Assembly: GCF_001548375.1 (NCBI RefSeq)
Contig: NZ_AP017295.1
Coordinates: 5,541,001-5,605,000, forward strand
Reading direction: 5' to 3'
Length of the DNA stretch: 64,000 bases
From: Nostoc sp. NIES-3756
GTDB taxonomy: Bacteria; Cyanobacteriota; Cyanobacteriia; Cyanobacteriales; Nostocaceae
Below the pieces are notes generated by a model. It was not told the DNA's origin and ran no database searches. It saw only the letters and a list, made by a program, of their open reading frames with translations. Position numbers and translations under genes: made by a program. Below are positions 33,392 through 41,501 of this stretch, piece by piece (within the stretch, counting starts at the first letter, position 1; each line of letters begins with the position of its first letter).

Positions 33392-35785
33392 TTATTTAGT
33401 TAAATTTTGTGCGGCTGTTATAACTGCTTGTCCTAGTGATATTCCACCGTCGTTGGTAGGGACTAAGCTGTGGGTGAGGACGTTTATTTTTAAGGTTTGT
33501 AATTGCTTGGTTACTAGTTGTGATAAAAGTCTATTTTGAAATACTCCTCCTGTGAGGGCTACTTGATTAAATAAGTTTTGTTGACGGAGATTTTTGACTG
33601 TTTCCACGATGGCATTAGCTAAACTTAGATGAAATTTGGCAGCTATAACTTGTTGAGGAATTTGCTGCTTTAAATCATTAAGCAATAATTGCCACATAGG
33701 GCAGGGGTCTATACAATAAATATTATCCGAAAAGCTAAAGTGAAAGGGATATATTCCTATTTCTTTAGGATTATTTAATGTATGAATATCGGCTATGGCT
33801 TCTAGTGCGATCGCAGCCTGTCCTTCATAGCTACATTTTTCTGGACAAATGCCGATAGCCGCCGCTACAGCATCAAACAACCGTCCTATAGAAGAAGCTA
33901 GGGGGGTATTAATACCTTTTTTTACAAGTTGATTGAGTAAATTTATCGGCTTTTGCTGTAAAATTTTGATGATTTCTAATTCGGCGTATTCTTGCTGGCA
34001 ATTCTCCCAAAGATTTGCGCTTAATAAGTGGGCGTATGTATTTCGCCAAGGTTGATAAATTGCTTGTTCACCACCAATCATTGCCACGGGTTTAAATGTA
34101 GCTAGGCGTTGAAATTGGCAATAATCAGCTAAAAGAAACTCTCCACCCCAAAGTGTACTATCTGCACCATAACCTAAACCGTCAAAGGCAATACCTAAAA
34201 CTGGTGACGAATCTAAAGGAATGCCATTTTCTGCTAGACAAGCGGCAATATGAGCATGATGATGTTGAATAGAATGCAGGGGGATTGTGTTAGCATCAGC
34301 TAGTTTTTTACCGAGTTTAGTTGATAAATATTCAGGGTGTAAATCAATAGCGATCGCTTCTGGTTGATGTTGAAATAAATTTAAGTATAAATTCAGCGTA
34401 TTTTGATAAGCATTAAACGCTGCCGCATTTTCTAAATCACCCAAATGTTGAGAAACAATTGCTTCCCCTTCTCGTAATAAGCAAAAGGTATTTTTTAACT
34501 CACTACCCATTGCTAAAATTTGGGGAATATTGTCAAATCCTGGTGGTAGTTTAATCGGTGCAGGTGCATAACCTCTAGCGCGACGAATGATTTGGATTTT
34601 ATCCTCTAATACCCGCACTACTGAATCATCGACTCGGTTAATAATCTCCCGATTATGTAATAGGAAATAATTAGCTATTTGTCCTAATTTTTCTCTCGCT
34701 TCATCATTATCTATACATTGCGGTTCATCAGAGATATTGCCACTCGTTAATACAATTGGGCGGTTCATGCGCTTGAGAATTAAATGATGCAGTGGCGTAT
34801 AAGGTAGCATGAAGCCAAGAGTATTTTGCCCTGGCGCGACAGATGGGGCGATGGAGTTGGGAGTGGGGGGAGATGAGGGGGATAATAATACACTCCTGCC
34901 TTCTGCTTTCTGCTTCCTCTCTAACAAAACAATTGGCGCGGCTGAACTTGCTAAGAGTTCTTTTTCTTTATCATTAACAATGCAATACCGTTCAATAATC
35001 TGAATATCCCGCGCCATTAATGCAAAGGGTTTATCATATCTTTTCTTACGCTGACGCAATTTTTGTACAGCCGCCTCTTGCGTTGCATCACAAGCCAGAT
35101 GAATACCACCTATCCCCTTGATGGCGACTATTTCACCCTTCTGCAACAAAGTACAAACAGCATCCACATCATCCAACATTGAGAACATAGAAGCAGTCAC
35201 AGGCTTACCATCAGCGCGTTCTAGCCAAGCTTTGGGGCCACAGGTGTGACAGGCGACAGGTTGGGCGTGGAAACGGCGATTTTCCACATCATGATATTCC
35301 TTTTCACACTCAGGACACATAGCAAACGCAGACATACTGGTATTGCATCTGTCATAGGGAATGGCGCGAATGATACTTAAACGGGGGCCGCAATGAGTAC
35401 AGTTAGTAAAGGGATAACGATAAAAACGGCTAAAGGGGTCAAAAATTTCGCGCTGACATTCAGGACAAGTCGCTGCATCAGGAGTGATTTCTGTTCTGGC
35501 TACACTATTTACACTATGAGAAATGACAAAATCATCAATGTCTAATTCACCTGCATAGGGTGTTCTGATGAGTTCGTTGATTTTTGCCAATGGCGGACAT
35601 TCTTCCTGTAATCTAGAGACAAATTCCGTTAAAGCTGCTTCACTACCAGATACCCGAATTAAGACCCCTTGTCCATCATTACAAACATCTCCCCGCAAAC
35701 CGCAAGCCTTCGCCAAACGATACACCGTAGGACGAAACCCTACCCCTTGAACAGTACCACGAACTCTGATTTCCTCCATCACCAT
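33392..35785 (-). CDS. hypF: Carbamoyltransferase HypF
   Basis: 797 residues. Acylphosphatase-like domain at about 5-90 (RVRGTVQGVGFRPTVYRLA), two C4 zinc fingers near 110-185 (CPECQREIF, CTHCGPR, CPECEKEY, CHTCGPK), a YrdC domain at about 200-385, and a Kae1-like domain with HHHAHIAACLAEN. HypF moves carbamoyl from carbamoyl phosphate to the HypE C-terminal cysteine. Oddity: about 30 Ser/Pro-rich residues at 288-317 (RSVLLSPSSPPTPNS) come from repeat DNA inserted in frame inside the YrdC region. All catalytic motifs remain. Confidence 0.96.
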   Translation of the reverse strand: MVMEEIRVRGTVQGVGFRPTVYRLAKACGLRGDVCNDGQGVLIRVSGSEAALTEFVSRLQEECPPLAKINELIRTPYAGELDIDDFVISHSVNSVARTEITPDAATCPECQREIFDPFSRFYRYPFTNCTHCGPRLSIIRAIPYDRCNTSMSAFAMCPECEKEYHDVENRRFHAQPVACHTCGPKAWLERADGKPVTASMFSMLDDVDAVCTLLQKGEIVAIKGIGGIHLACDATQEAAVQKLRQRKKRYDKPFALMARDIQIIERYCIVNDKEKELLASSAAPIVLLERKQKAEGRSVLLSPSSPPTPNSIAPSVAPGQNTLGFMLPYTPLHHLILKRMNRPIVLTSGNISDEPQCIDNDEAREKLGQIANYFLLHNREIINRVDDSVVRVLEDKIQIIRRARGYAPAPIKLPPGFDNIPQILAMGSELKNTFCLLREGEAIVSQHLGDLENAAAFNAYQNTLNLYLNLFQHQPEAIAIDLHPEYLSTKLGKKLADANTIPLHSIQHHHAHIAACLAENGIPLDSSPVLGIAFDGLGYGADSTLWGGEFLLADYCQFQRLATFKPVAMIGGEQAIYQPWRNTYAHLLSANLWENCQQEYAELEIIKILQQKPINLLNQLVKKGINTPLASSIGRLFDAVAAAIGICPEKCSYEGQAAIALEAIADIHTLNNPKEIGIYPFHFSFSDNIYCIDPCPMWQLLLNDLKQQIPQQVIAAKFHLSLANAIVETVKNLRQQNLFNQVALTGGVFQNRLLSQLVTKQLQTLKINVLTHSLVPTNDGGISLGQAVITAAQNLTK
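34838..34925. repeat. Low-complexity repeat inserted in hypF
   Basis: The sequence gggagtggggggagatgagg with ctgccttctgctttctgc matches intergenic low-complexity repeats elsewhere in the window (32975-33020 and 57297-57440), but here it is in frame within hypF. Confidence 0.65.
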
Positions 35786-35832
35786 AAAATACTCCGCGCC
35801 CCTCTGCGCTTACCTCTGCGTCCCTCTGTCTT

Positions 35833-35875
35833 GAAAAGTTTCCTAGGTCGGGCTAACCCTCCTACAGAACTTTTC
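35833..35875. repeat. Covarying hairpin element, copy C
   Basis: Arms GAAAAGTT (35833-35840) and AACTTTTC (35868-35875) with inner GG/CC-rich pairing. It lies upstream of hypF amid ctctgcg-type repeats. Flanks match copy D in inverse orientation. Confidence 0.7.
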
Positions 35876-35882
35876 GCTGCGT

Positions 35883-37052
35883 TTATAAAAACCGCCACAA
35901 CAAAATCCGATTATTTCCCGAATCAGATATTACCGCCGTGTTGCCACAAATCTTGACTCCGTAACACCAATTGAAACTATCGCGTGTGGGTAGCCCGAAA
36001 TTGCGGTTTTCGCTTTTACTTTGGAAGGTATTTTGTCCAGCGATCGCATCAGCCACCGCACCCTGCAATAATGATATTGACTCTCGCTTCCTCCATCCTA
36101 GCAACCGGGAGTTAGCAGTATCTGCCACCAGCAACCAATCTTCACCCACCGCCACCCCATAAGGCATACTTAAACTACCCGCGCTGGGAAAATAAACTCC
36201 TTGGTTCATCTCCACAACATCAAAACTTTTTTGTCCCAACACCACCGCACAAGGCGCATTATTTTCTGTGGGTATTCCTTGCCAAATCATCACCCGATTA
36301 TTACCTGCATCGGTGACAACTAAATTATCGTCCCAAATTGCCATATCATGACACCAGCGCATACTTGCAGCCGTCGGAGAACCGCCACCATTCTCATTCC
36401 GCGATATCATATCCGGCTGTCCCAAAACTATATCGGCGGGTTGTCCATTTTCTGTAGGCAACTGCTGCCAAATTAACAGCCTTCTATTACCAGTATCCGC
36501 CACAAATAGCTTGCCTTGATGATAGAAAACACCATAAGGCCAGTGCATAGTATTGGCATCTGGTATTTGCTTACCCCGGTTTGGTTCGTTATCAGTAAAG
36601 TTAGCTTGTCCTAACACCAAATCTGCGGGAGCATTGCTATCCTCTGGCAACTTATGCCAAATTAAAACACGATGATTCCACGCATCAGCGACAGCTAAAC
36701 CGTCCCTACATACGCAAATACCAGTCGGTACACTTACAGTAGCCCTTCCTGGCGTACCTTTAGCATTTTGTCCTTCATGATAAAAGTCTGGTTGTCCGAT
36801 AACCCAGTCAGCAGGTTGACTATCCCTTGTGGGTAACTTGCGCCAACCTAATAACCTATGGTGTCCCGTATCTGATACCCATAAAGGCCCTGTTGGCGAT
36901 ACCAAACAAGCGCCACGGGGGCCAAACATTGTAGTAGGAGTTGGCGCTAGAGGAATTGCTAATAATTCCGGGTTAAGGATATCACCTAAAATCACCTCCG
37001 CGCCTTGAGGTGAAAGGGGTAAAGTTTGCGGTGTAGTTAATTCTGGTTGCAA
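35883..37052 (-). CDS. NHL-repeat beta-propeller protein of the extended hyp operon
   Basis: 389 residues, no clear signal peptide. At least five propeller blades are visible, each with VSDTGHHRLLGW-type sequence (ADAWNHRVLIWHKLP, ADTGNRRLLIWQQLP, TDAGNNRVMIWQGIP, ADTANSRLLGW, SDSGNNRILLW) and spacer motifs ADxVxGQxxF. NHL propellers are protein or RNA-binding platforms. It corresponds to alr0693 in PCC 7120 (recollection). The gene is conserved next to hypF, suggesting a scaffold role in uptake-hydrogenase assembly, which is inference. Confidence 0.85.
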   Translation of the reverse strand: MQPELTTPQTLPLSPQGAEVILGDILNPELLAIPLAPTPTTMFGPRGACLVSPTGPLWVSDTGHHRLLGWRKLPTRDSQPADWVIGQPDFYHEGQNAKGTPGRATVSVPTGICVCRDGLAVADAWNHRVLIWHKLPEDSNAPADLVLGQANFTDNEPNRGKQIPDANTMHWPYGVFYHQGKLFVADTGNRRLLIWQQLPTENGQPADIVLGQPDMISRNENGGGSPTAASMRWCHDMAIWDDNLVVTDAGNNRVMIWQGIPTENNAPCAVVLGQKSFDVVEMNQGVYFPSAGSLSMPYGVAVGEDWLLVADTANSRLLGWRKRESISLLQGAVADAIAGQNTFQSKSENRNFGLPTRDSFNWCYGVKICGNTAVISDSGNNRILLWRFL

Positions 37053-37133
37053 TGTCGGTGTTGTAATTGGTAATTTGTTACTGCTCTCTTGCCGCTAAGA
37101 AATTAAAAATTTTTTGGCTCACGCAAAGGCGCA

Positions 37134-37176
37134 TTCGCGCAGCGTCTGTCTGCGACACGCTTGCGCGAACGTAGAG
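37134..37176. repeat. 43-base palindromic insertion
   Basis: Hairpin arms TTCGCGCA (37134-37141) and TGCGCGAA (37162-37169), flanked by identical AAGGCGCA at 37126-37133 and 37177-37184. This indicates insertion with 8-base duplication between the NifU-like and NHL genes. Confidence 0.7.
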
Positions 37177-37249
37177 AAGGCGCAAAGAAGAAAGTAAGTT
37201 TATTTAAGCGGACGGGGATGTTTTAGATTGTAATTGCGATCGCAATTCA

Positions 37250-37726
37250 TCATTTCACGGCGATTACTGTGGCAATTTCTGGACATAATGTTTTAATAGC
37301 CTGTTCCACTCCTTGCGATAACGTCAGAGTAGAAGCTGGACAATTGCTACAAGTACCTGTTAACCGCACCTCTACTATATCCGGTGATTTGATTGCCACT
37401 AATTCCACATCTCCATTATGACTTTTCAACCCTGGACGCACTTCTTCTAAGGCTGCTTGCACACGTTGTAAAAGCGGAGGCTTTGGCGGTTTTACTAACT
37501 CGTGATACAGCAAAACCCCATAGACAACTTCATCTTTGACTGCAATTTGTAAAGCAGGTAAAGATTCCTGTTTCACACTTTTAATCAACCGTGTCAAAGC
37601 TTCCTTATGTAAATCTTCAATAGCCCTTTTCAACCCAACTACCACACCTCGTTGAGTTTCATCCCATTCCGAGATAATAGCCTCATAGCGGCTAATTTCC
37701 GTTACCAATTCGTCTAAATTAGTCAT
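37250..37726 (-). CDS. NifU C-terminal-domain-like protein of the hyp operon
   Basis: 158 residues. An N-terminal helical part (1-75) of unknown type precedes a NifU-C/Nfu domain at about 85-157: VQAALEEVRPGLKSHNGDVEL, with the CSNCPAS cysteine pair that binds a [4Fe-4S] cluster. Nfu proteins hand clusters to apoproteins. Its place upstream of hypF suggests it loads clusters onto the HupS small subunit; Agervald and colleagues proposed this for the PCC 7120 operon. This is attractive but unproven. Confidence 0.85.
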   Translation of the reverse strand: MTNLDELVTEISRYEAIISEWDETQRGVVVGLKRAIEDLHKEALTRLIKSVKQESLPALQIAVKDEVVYGVLLYHELVKPPKPPLLQRVQAALEEVRPGLKSHNGDVELVAIKSPDIVEVRLTGTCSNCPASTLTLSQGVEQAIKTLCPEIATVIAVK

Positions 37727-37758
37727 TAGTTAACAGTTAACAGTTTTTCACTTCATTT

Positions 37759-37872
37759 TTAAACGCTAATAACACTACTAACTATTGATATAGCGATCGC
37801 CATCAACACCCACACCACCCCAGTGATAAAATTAATGTCACCAGATGCTAAATTTACTATTAAATCCGTCAT
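37759..37872 (-). CDS. 37-residue membrane peptide related to the first gene of the operon
   Basis: Minus-strand ATG at 37872, stop at 37759-37761: MTDLIVNLASGDINFITGVV, then WVLMAIAISIVSSVISV. GGGGAGTCAGG just upstream gives a plausible ribosome-binding site. It aligns without gaps to the start of the 79-residue protein at 39534-39773 (FLTNMVFGDVTLVTGLLW, LLIATVISMVGG). It consists of one amphipathic start and one transmembrane helix, ending where the larger protein's glycine-rich second half begins. It is either a real small subunit or a truncated duplicate. It lies between the TPR and NifU-like genes. Confidence 0.6.
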   Translation of the reverse strand: MTDLIVNLASGDINFITGVVWVLMAIAISIVSSVISV

Positions 37873-37892
37873 CCTGACTCCCCATGATTAAT

Positions 37893-37958
37893 TACGAATT
37901 ACGTAGGCGCAAGCCTTGCCGTAGGCTATTACGAATTACAAATTACGAATTACAAATT
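37893..37958. repeat. Short tandem attacga repeats interrupted by a small palindrome
   Basis: The acgaatta heptamer array is split by about 24 bases (TAGGCGCAAGCCTTGCCGTA core), which looks like a tiny palindromic insertion. Confidence 0.6.
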
Positions 37959-38920
37959 GCAATCTCTGCCGCCACTTCCTGTAAAGCTTGGGCTACTGCT
38001 TCTGCCTGTTCTGCTTGTTGATATTGACTGAATATTTCCCAAGCTTGTTGATAGTAATCTCTGGCTTGTAAAAGATTTTTAGAATTACCTAACTCTGGCT
38101 TTTCTGGGTCATCAGGTAAATTAAATAAGGCGTTCGCTTTATTGGCAATTGTGTTAGCATACTCCAAAGGTGTATCTTGATAATTACGCACCTTTAAAGC
38201 TTCGTTATAAGCTGCGATCGCTCTTAAATTATTCTCCACAGGATGGGAACTTTGTAAATATTGCAAGGCATTACCCAGATTATTTTGCAACATTGCATAT
38301 TCTCTAGGATGTTCAATCAAATTAATGTGCTTGAGTGCCGATTCAAATGTCTGTACTGCCAAGCCTTCATAGAGGTTTTGCTGTTCTGTACCACCCGACA
38401 TAGAAAGGTAGGCGATCGCAATATTATTAGATAAAATCGCGTATTCTTGCGGATACTTCTCGCAAGTAAATACCCGTAACGCCTCTTGATAAGCTGCAAT
38501 ACTATCCGTTATCCGCGCCAAATTAAAAGCAACGAGAGACTGTAACACCAGTCCTAAATTCATTTGTGCTTCTGCTGTTTCCTCAGTCACAGCTAACTGT
38601 TGGAGAATTGGCAAAGCCTCCTCATAAGCAGCCTTAGCTTGTAAAAGCAATTCTGCACCAGCATCAGGAATTGATTTTAACACCCCAGCCATCCCAGCTT
38701 GCGATCGGGCTTTCCATAGAGAATAGTCTGCACCGCACATTTTAATTGCTTGTTGATATAACTCAAAAGCATTCCACAAATCATCAGGAGTTTTTGGCTT
38801 TTTCTGCAAACCTTGTGCCAATTCAATCAACATCTGAATTTTTTCTTCAGTTGTTGCTGACTCAGATGCAATGGCTGCTAATGCAGCTTTTACTGTTGAA
38901 TCTGTAATGCTGGGTGTCAT
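37943..38920 (-). CDS. TPR-repeat protein of the extended hyp operon
   Basis: 325 residues, all helical. TPR-like units include AFELYQQAIKMCGADYSLW, AKAAYEEALPILQQLAVTEE, SIAAYQEALRVFTCEKYPQE, TFESALKHINLIEHPREYA and AIAAYNEALKVRNYQDTPLE. No signal peptide or membrane segment is seen. It corresponds to alr0691 of PCC 7120 as I recall. TPR proteins act as adaptors, and it may bring the NifU-like and NHL proteins together. The C-terminal residues overlap repeat DNA (acgaattac), so the exact end may be recently altered. Confidence 0.82.
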   Translation of the reverse strand: MTPSITDSTVKAALAAIASESATTEEKIQMLIELAQGLQKKPKTPDDLWNAFELYQQAIKMCGADYSLWKARSQAGMAGVLKSIPDAGAELLLQAKAAYEEALPILQQLAVTEETAEAQMNLGLVLQSLVAFNLARITDSIAAYQEALRVFTCEKYPQEYAILSNNIAIAYLSMSGGTEQQNLYEGLAVQTFESALKHINLIEHPREYAMLQNNLGNALQYLQSSHPVENNLRAIAAYNEALKVRNYQDTPLEYANTIANKANALFNLPDDPEKPELGNSKNLLQARDYYQQAWEIFSQYQQAEQAEAVAQALQEVAAEIAICNS

Positions 38921-39300
38921 CTAAGGTTATAAGTAATTATGAACTAAAGAAACGTTGATACACTTAGATGCAGGCAGCTTTTTTTAGTAAAAATGTTACC
39001 TTTTATCTTGCCGAATGCAGTCAGATAAGTTAGCTGCTGTTTTTCGATATCAACTTAAATTAGAAGTAGTTTAACTTTCTGATTTTTAAAATAGTGAGGC
39101 AATTTTAACCAAAAAGGTAAATAAGTAGCTCGTTTTCGTATTGCTTAATATTTACGTTCCTCTGTGCCTCTGTGCCTCTGTGGTTAGAAATACTTATTTT
39201 TAAACGCAGAGGGGCGCTGAGGGTTATGCAGCGAAAAGTTGCGTGCGGGGGTTCCCCCCGTTGAGCAAACTTTTCAAGACAGAGGAACGCAGAGGTTTAA
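38921..39300. other. Gap inside the extended hyp operon
   Basis: About 380 bases between the small membrane proteins and the TPR gene. It contains cctctgtg tandem units near 39164-39185 and hairpin copy D (39233-39275). The length allows a separate promoter for the TPR gene. No ORF is supported. Confidence 0.5.
39233..39275. repeat. Covarying hairpin element, copy D
   Basis: Arms GAAAAGTT (39233-39240) and AACTTTTC (39268-39275); inner arms CGGGGG (39246-39251)/CCCCCG (39255-39260). With inverted copy C it brackets the 3.4-kb NHL-NifU-TPR block. Confidence 0.7.
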
Positions 39301-39525
39301 TCACTTCATTTTGAAGTCTTTGAGGAGAAAGGGCATCATTAACCCTGTTATGAGGCTAGATAAGGTTACTGGGATACACAAAGGAATTGCTGCCTGTGCA
39401 AGCAGAACGAATATTAACAAACCGACAGTAATAGCAATCAGGGTTTGCTGTAGGAAATGTAACGGATCGCGGATTAGCTTACCTTTTAAAAATAACTTAA
39501 GAGAATACCAACCTAATTCCAACAT
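39301..39525 (-). CDS. Small membrane protein, second gene of the hyp operon
   Basis: 74 residues with one long or two short hydrophobic segments: FLQQTLIAITVGLLIFVLLAQ, then IPLCIPVTLSSLITGLMMPFLL, and a basic end FKMK. It begins eight bases after the preceding small membrane gene, so both are cotranscribed. It matches asr0690 of PCC 7120 in position. No family function is known. Membrane location next to hydrogenase genes suggests anchoring or assembly of HupSL, as an inference only. Confidence 0.8.
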   Translation of the reverse strand: MLELGWYSLKLFLKGKLIRDPLHFLQQTLIAITVGLLIFVLLAQAAIPLCIPVTLSSLITGLMMPFLLKDFKMK

Positions 39526-39533
39526 ATTTACTC

Positions 39534-39773
39534 CTAAAAATTATTCAAAAAATTCAATGCAAAAAAACCTAAAACTAAGGCAGGAATTGTGCCTGCGGGT
39601 GCGAATAAAGCACCTAACATCGCTGAGAAAGAATAACCGATATCTTTGCCAGCTAATATCATGCCACCAATAGCACCGCCAACCATCGATATAACAGTAG
39701 CTATCAGTAACCACAATAATCCGGTTACTAAAGTTACGTCTCCAAATACCATATTGGTGAGAAATTCATCCAT
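39534..39773 (-). CDS. Small membrane protein, first gene of the hyp operon
   Basis: 79 residues, two hydrophobic helices: LLWLLIATVISMVGGAIGGMI and ALFAPAGTIPALVLGFFALNF joined by a short charged loop (AGKDIGYSFS). The glycine-rich first helix resembles small membrane anchor proteins. It corresponds to asr0689 of PCC 7120. Its first half is duplicated as the 37-residue peptide at 37759-37872. It is the promoter-proximal gene, divergent from hupS. Confidence 0.82.
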   Translation of the reverse strand: MDEFLTNMVFGDVTLVTGLLWLLIATVISMVGGAIGGMILAGKDIGYSFSAMLGALFAPAGTIPALVLGFFALNFLNNF

Positions 39774-40425
39774 TTTTCCTGTTCCTTGTGATGTGTAACG
39801 GGTAATTTGTCATGAAAAAATTATTTTCTATTCGCCTGTATGTAGTGTTAGTAGAATTTTTTATTCTTGATTGGCGATATAGATAAATCAAACTCAATGA
39901 CAATTTCCATACCTAATAGTGGAGACTTTTACCTAATACTCAGTTACGAATTTCTCCACACTATTTTAATAAAATTAATATATAACAATTTGTCTACAAA
40001 ATTCTTCAGTATTTGTCTATGTCTTGAATACTTTAGTTGCTGATTTTTTTGTATCAATGTGTCACACAATTAATTTATAAGCATCACATCAAATGTAGAT
40101 ATGTAATAACCTACTTTTACGCAGTTAATTCTACTGTTTTTTCTAAAAAACTGAAATTAAAAGGTTTTAGCGAGATTGCTGTATTTTTACTTACGCAAAA
40201 ACTTCAAACACACATATTTTTTATTTAGAATCAGTCTACCAAATAACTAAATAACCAAATATAATTTTTCTTTTATTTTCTACTAAACATTAATTTTTAT
40301 TTAACAAAATAAAAATGAGTAAAAAAAAACCTTATTGTGAAAAGTAAATCTTCTTAAACAGGTGCGACTCTACAAGCGTAAACACCTGCGTCATACCTGA
40401 TAAACAATAATCAAACACATAGCCA
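39774..40425. promoter_or_regulatory. Divergent hupSL / hyp operon regulatory region
   Basis: About 650 bases, very AT-rich, between the hyp operon start (minus) and hupS (plus). A sequence GTG-N8-TAC at 39919-39932 differs by one base from the NtcA consensus GTA-N8-TAC. Another half-match, GTA-N8-TCA, lies at 40051-40064. hupSL in heterocystous strains is induced without combined nitrogen through NtcA, so such a site is expected, but neither match is perfect. A 63-codon frame at 40037-40228 looks spurious. Confidence 0.5.
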
Positions 40426-41388
40426 ATGACTAACGTACTCTGGCTGCAAGGTGGGGCCTGTTCGGGCAACACCATGTCTTTTCTTAATGCCGAAGAGCCG
40501 ACGGTCTGCGATTTAATTGCTGATTTTGGCATTAACGTACTGTGGCATCCCTCTTTGGGATTGGAACTAGGCGATCGCTTACAAACCTTACTTTGGGACT
40601 GCATCTTAGGCAAAATACCTTTAGACATTTTAGTCTTTGAAGGCAGTGTAGTAAATGCACCCAACGGCACAGGCGAATGGAACAGATTTGCCGATCGCCC
40701 GATGAAAGCTTGGCTAGACGATCTCGCCAAAGCTGCTAATTTCGTTGTTGCAGTGGGAGACTGCGCCACCTGGGGCGGTATTCCTGCAATGGAACCAAAC
40801 CCCAGCGAATCCGAAGGGTTGCAATTCCTCAAACGTAAAGAAGGCGGCTTCTTAGGTAAAGACTATCGGTCTAAAGCTGGCTTACCAGTGATTAATATTC
40901 CCGGTTGTCCAGCACACCCTGATTGGATAACTCAAATATTAGTTGCGATCGCTACCGGACGCATAGCCGACATCGCCCTCGACGACCTCAACCGTCCCCA
41001 AACCTTCTTCAACACCTTTACCCAAACAGGCTGTACCCGTAACGTCCACTTCGCTTACAAAGCCTCTACGGCGGAATTTGGACAACGTAAAGGCTGCTTA
41101 TTCTACGACTTAGGTTGTCGTGGCCCTATGACCCATTCATCTTGCAACCGCATCCTCTGGAACCGCGTTTCCTCTAAAACTCGCGCCGGAATGCCCTGTT
41201 TAGGTTGCACAGAACCAGAGTTTCCCTTCTTTGACCTCAAACCCGGAACTGTATTTAAAACACAAACAGTCATGGGAGTTCCCAAGGAACTACCACCAGG
41301 AGTTAAGAAGAAAGACTACGCCCTCCTCACAATGGTCGCCAAAGATGCAGCACCAGATTGGGCAGAAGAAGACTTTTTTACTGTTTAG
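40426..41388 (+). CDS. hupS: Uptake [NiFe] hydrogenase small subunit
   Basis: 320 residues. Cluster-binding motifs: LQGGACSGN at the start, VGDCATWGG and GCPAHPDW for the proximal [4Fe-4S], and the C-terminal cysteines (GCLFYDLGCRGPM, CNRILW, AGMPCLGCTEPEFPF) for medial and distal clusters. As in all cyanobacterial HupS there is no twin-arginine signal, so the enzyme stays inside, associated with heterocyst membranes. It passes electrons from H2 made by nitrogenase. hupL follows after 113 bases filled with repeats. Confidence 0.98.
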   Translation: MTNVLWLQGGACSGNTMSFLNAEEPTVCDLIADFGINVLWHPSLGLELGDRLQTLLWDCILGKIPLDILVFEGSVVNAPNGTGEWNRFADRPMKAWLDDLAKAANFVVAVGDCATWGGIPAMEPNPSESEGLQFLKRKEGGFLGKDYRSKAGLPVINIPGCPAHPDWITQILVAIATGRIADIALDDLNRPQTFFNTFTQTGCTRNVHFAYKASTAEFGQRKGCLFYDLGCRGPMTHSSCNRILWNRVSSKTRAGMPCLGCTEPEFPFFDLKPGTVFKTQTVMGVPKELPPGVKKKDYALLTMVAKDAAPDWAEEDFFTV

Positions 41389-41490
41389 TCATTAGTCATT
41401 AGTCATTAGTCCATAGTCCAGATTTTTGACTGTTGACTGTTGACTGTTGACTGTTGACTGTTGACTGTTGACCTTTGACCTTTGACTATG
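41386..41490. repeat. Short tandem repeats between hupS and hupL
   Basis: Four gtcatta-type units overlap the hupS stop, then two ccatagt, then at least six ttgactg units and ttgacct units up to 41490. The array ends about 12 bases before the hupL start. A similar repeat-bearing hupS-hupL spacer is known from other Nostoc strains. Confidence 0.85.
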
Positions 41491-41501
41491 GACAAATAAT
41501 T

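Noticed and set aside
40037..40228. 63-codon open frame in the hupS upstream region
   Set aside because: Lies in the regulatory gap, lacks a ribosome-binding site, and composition is non-coding.
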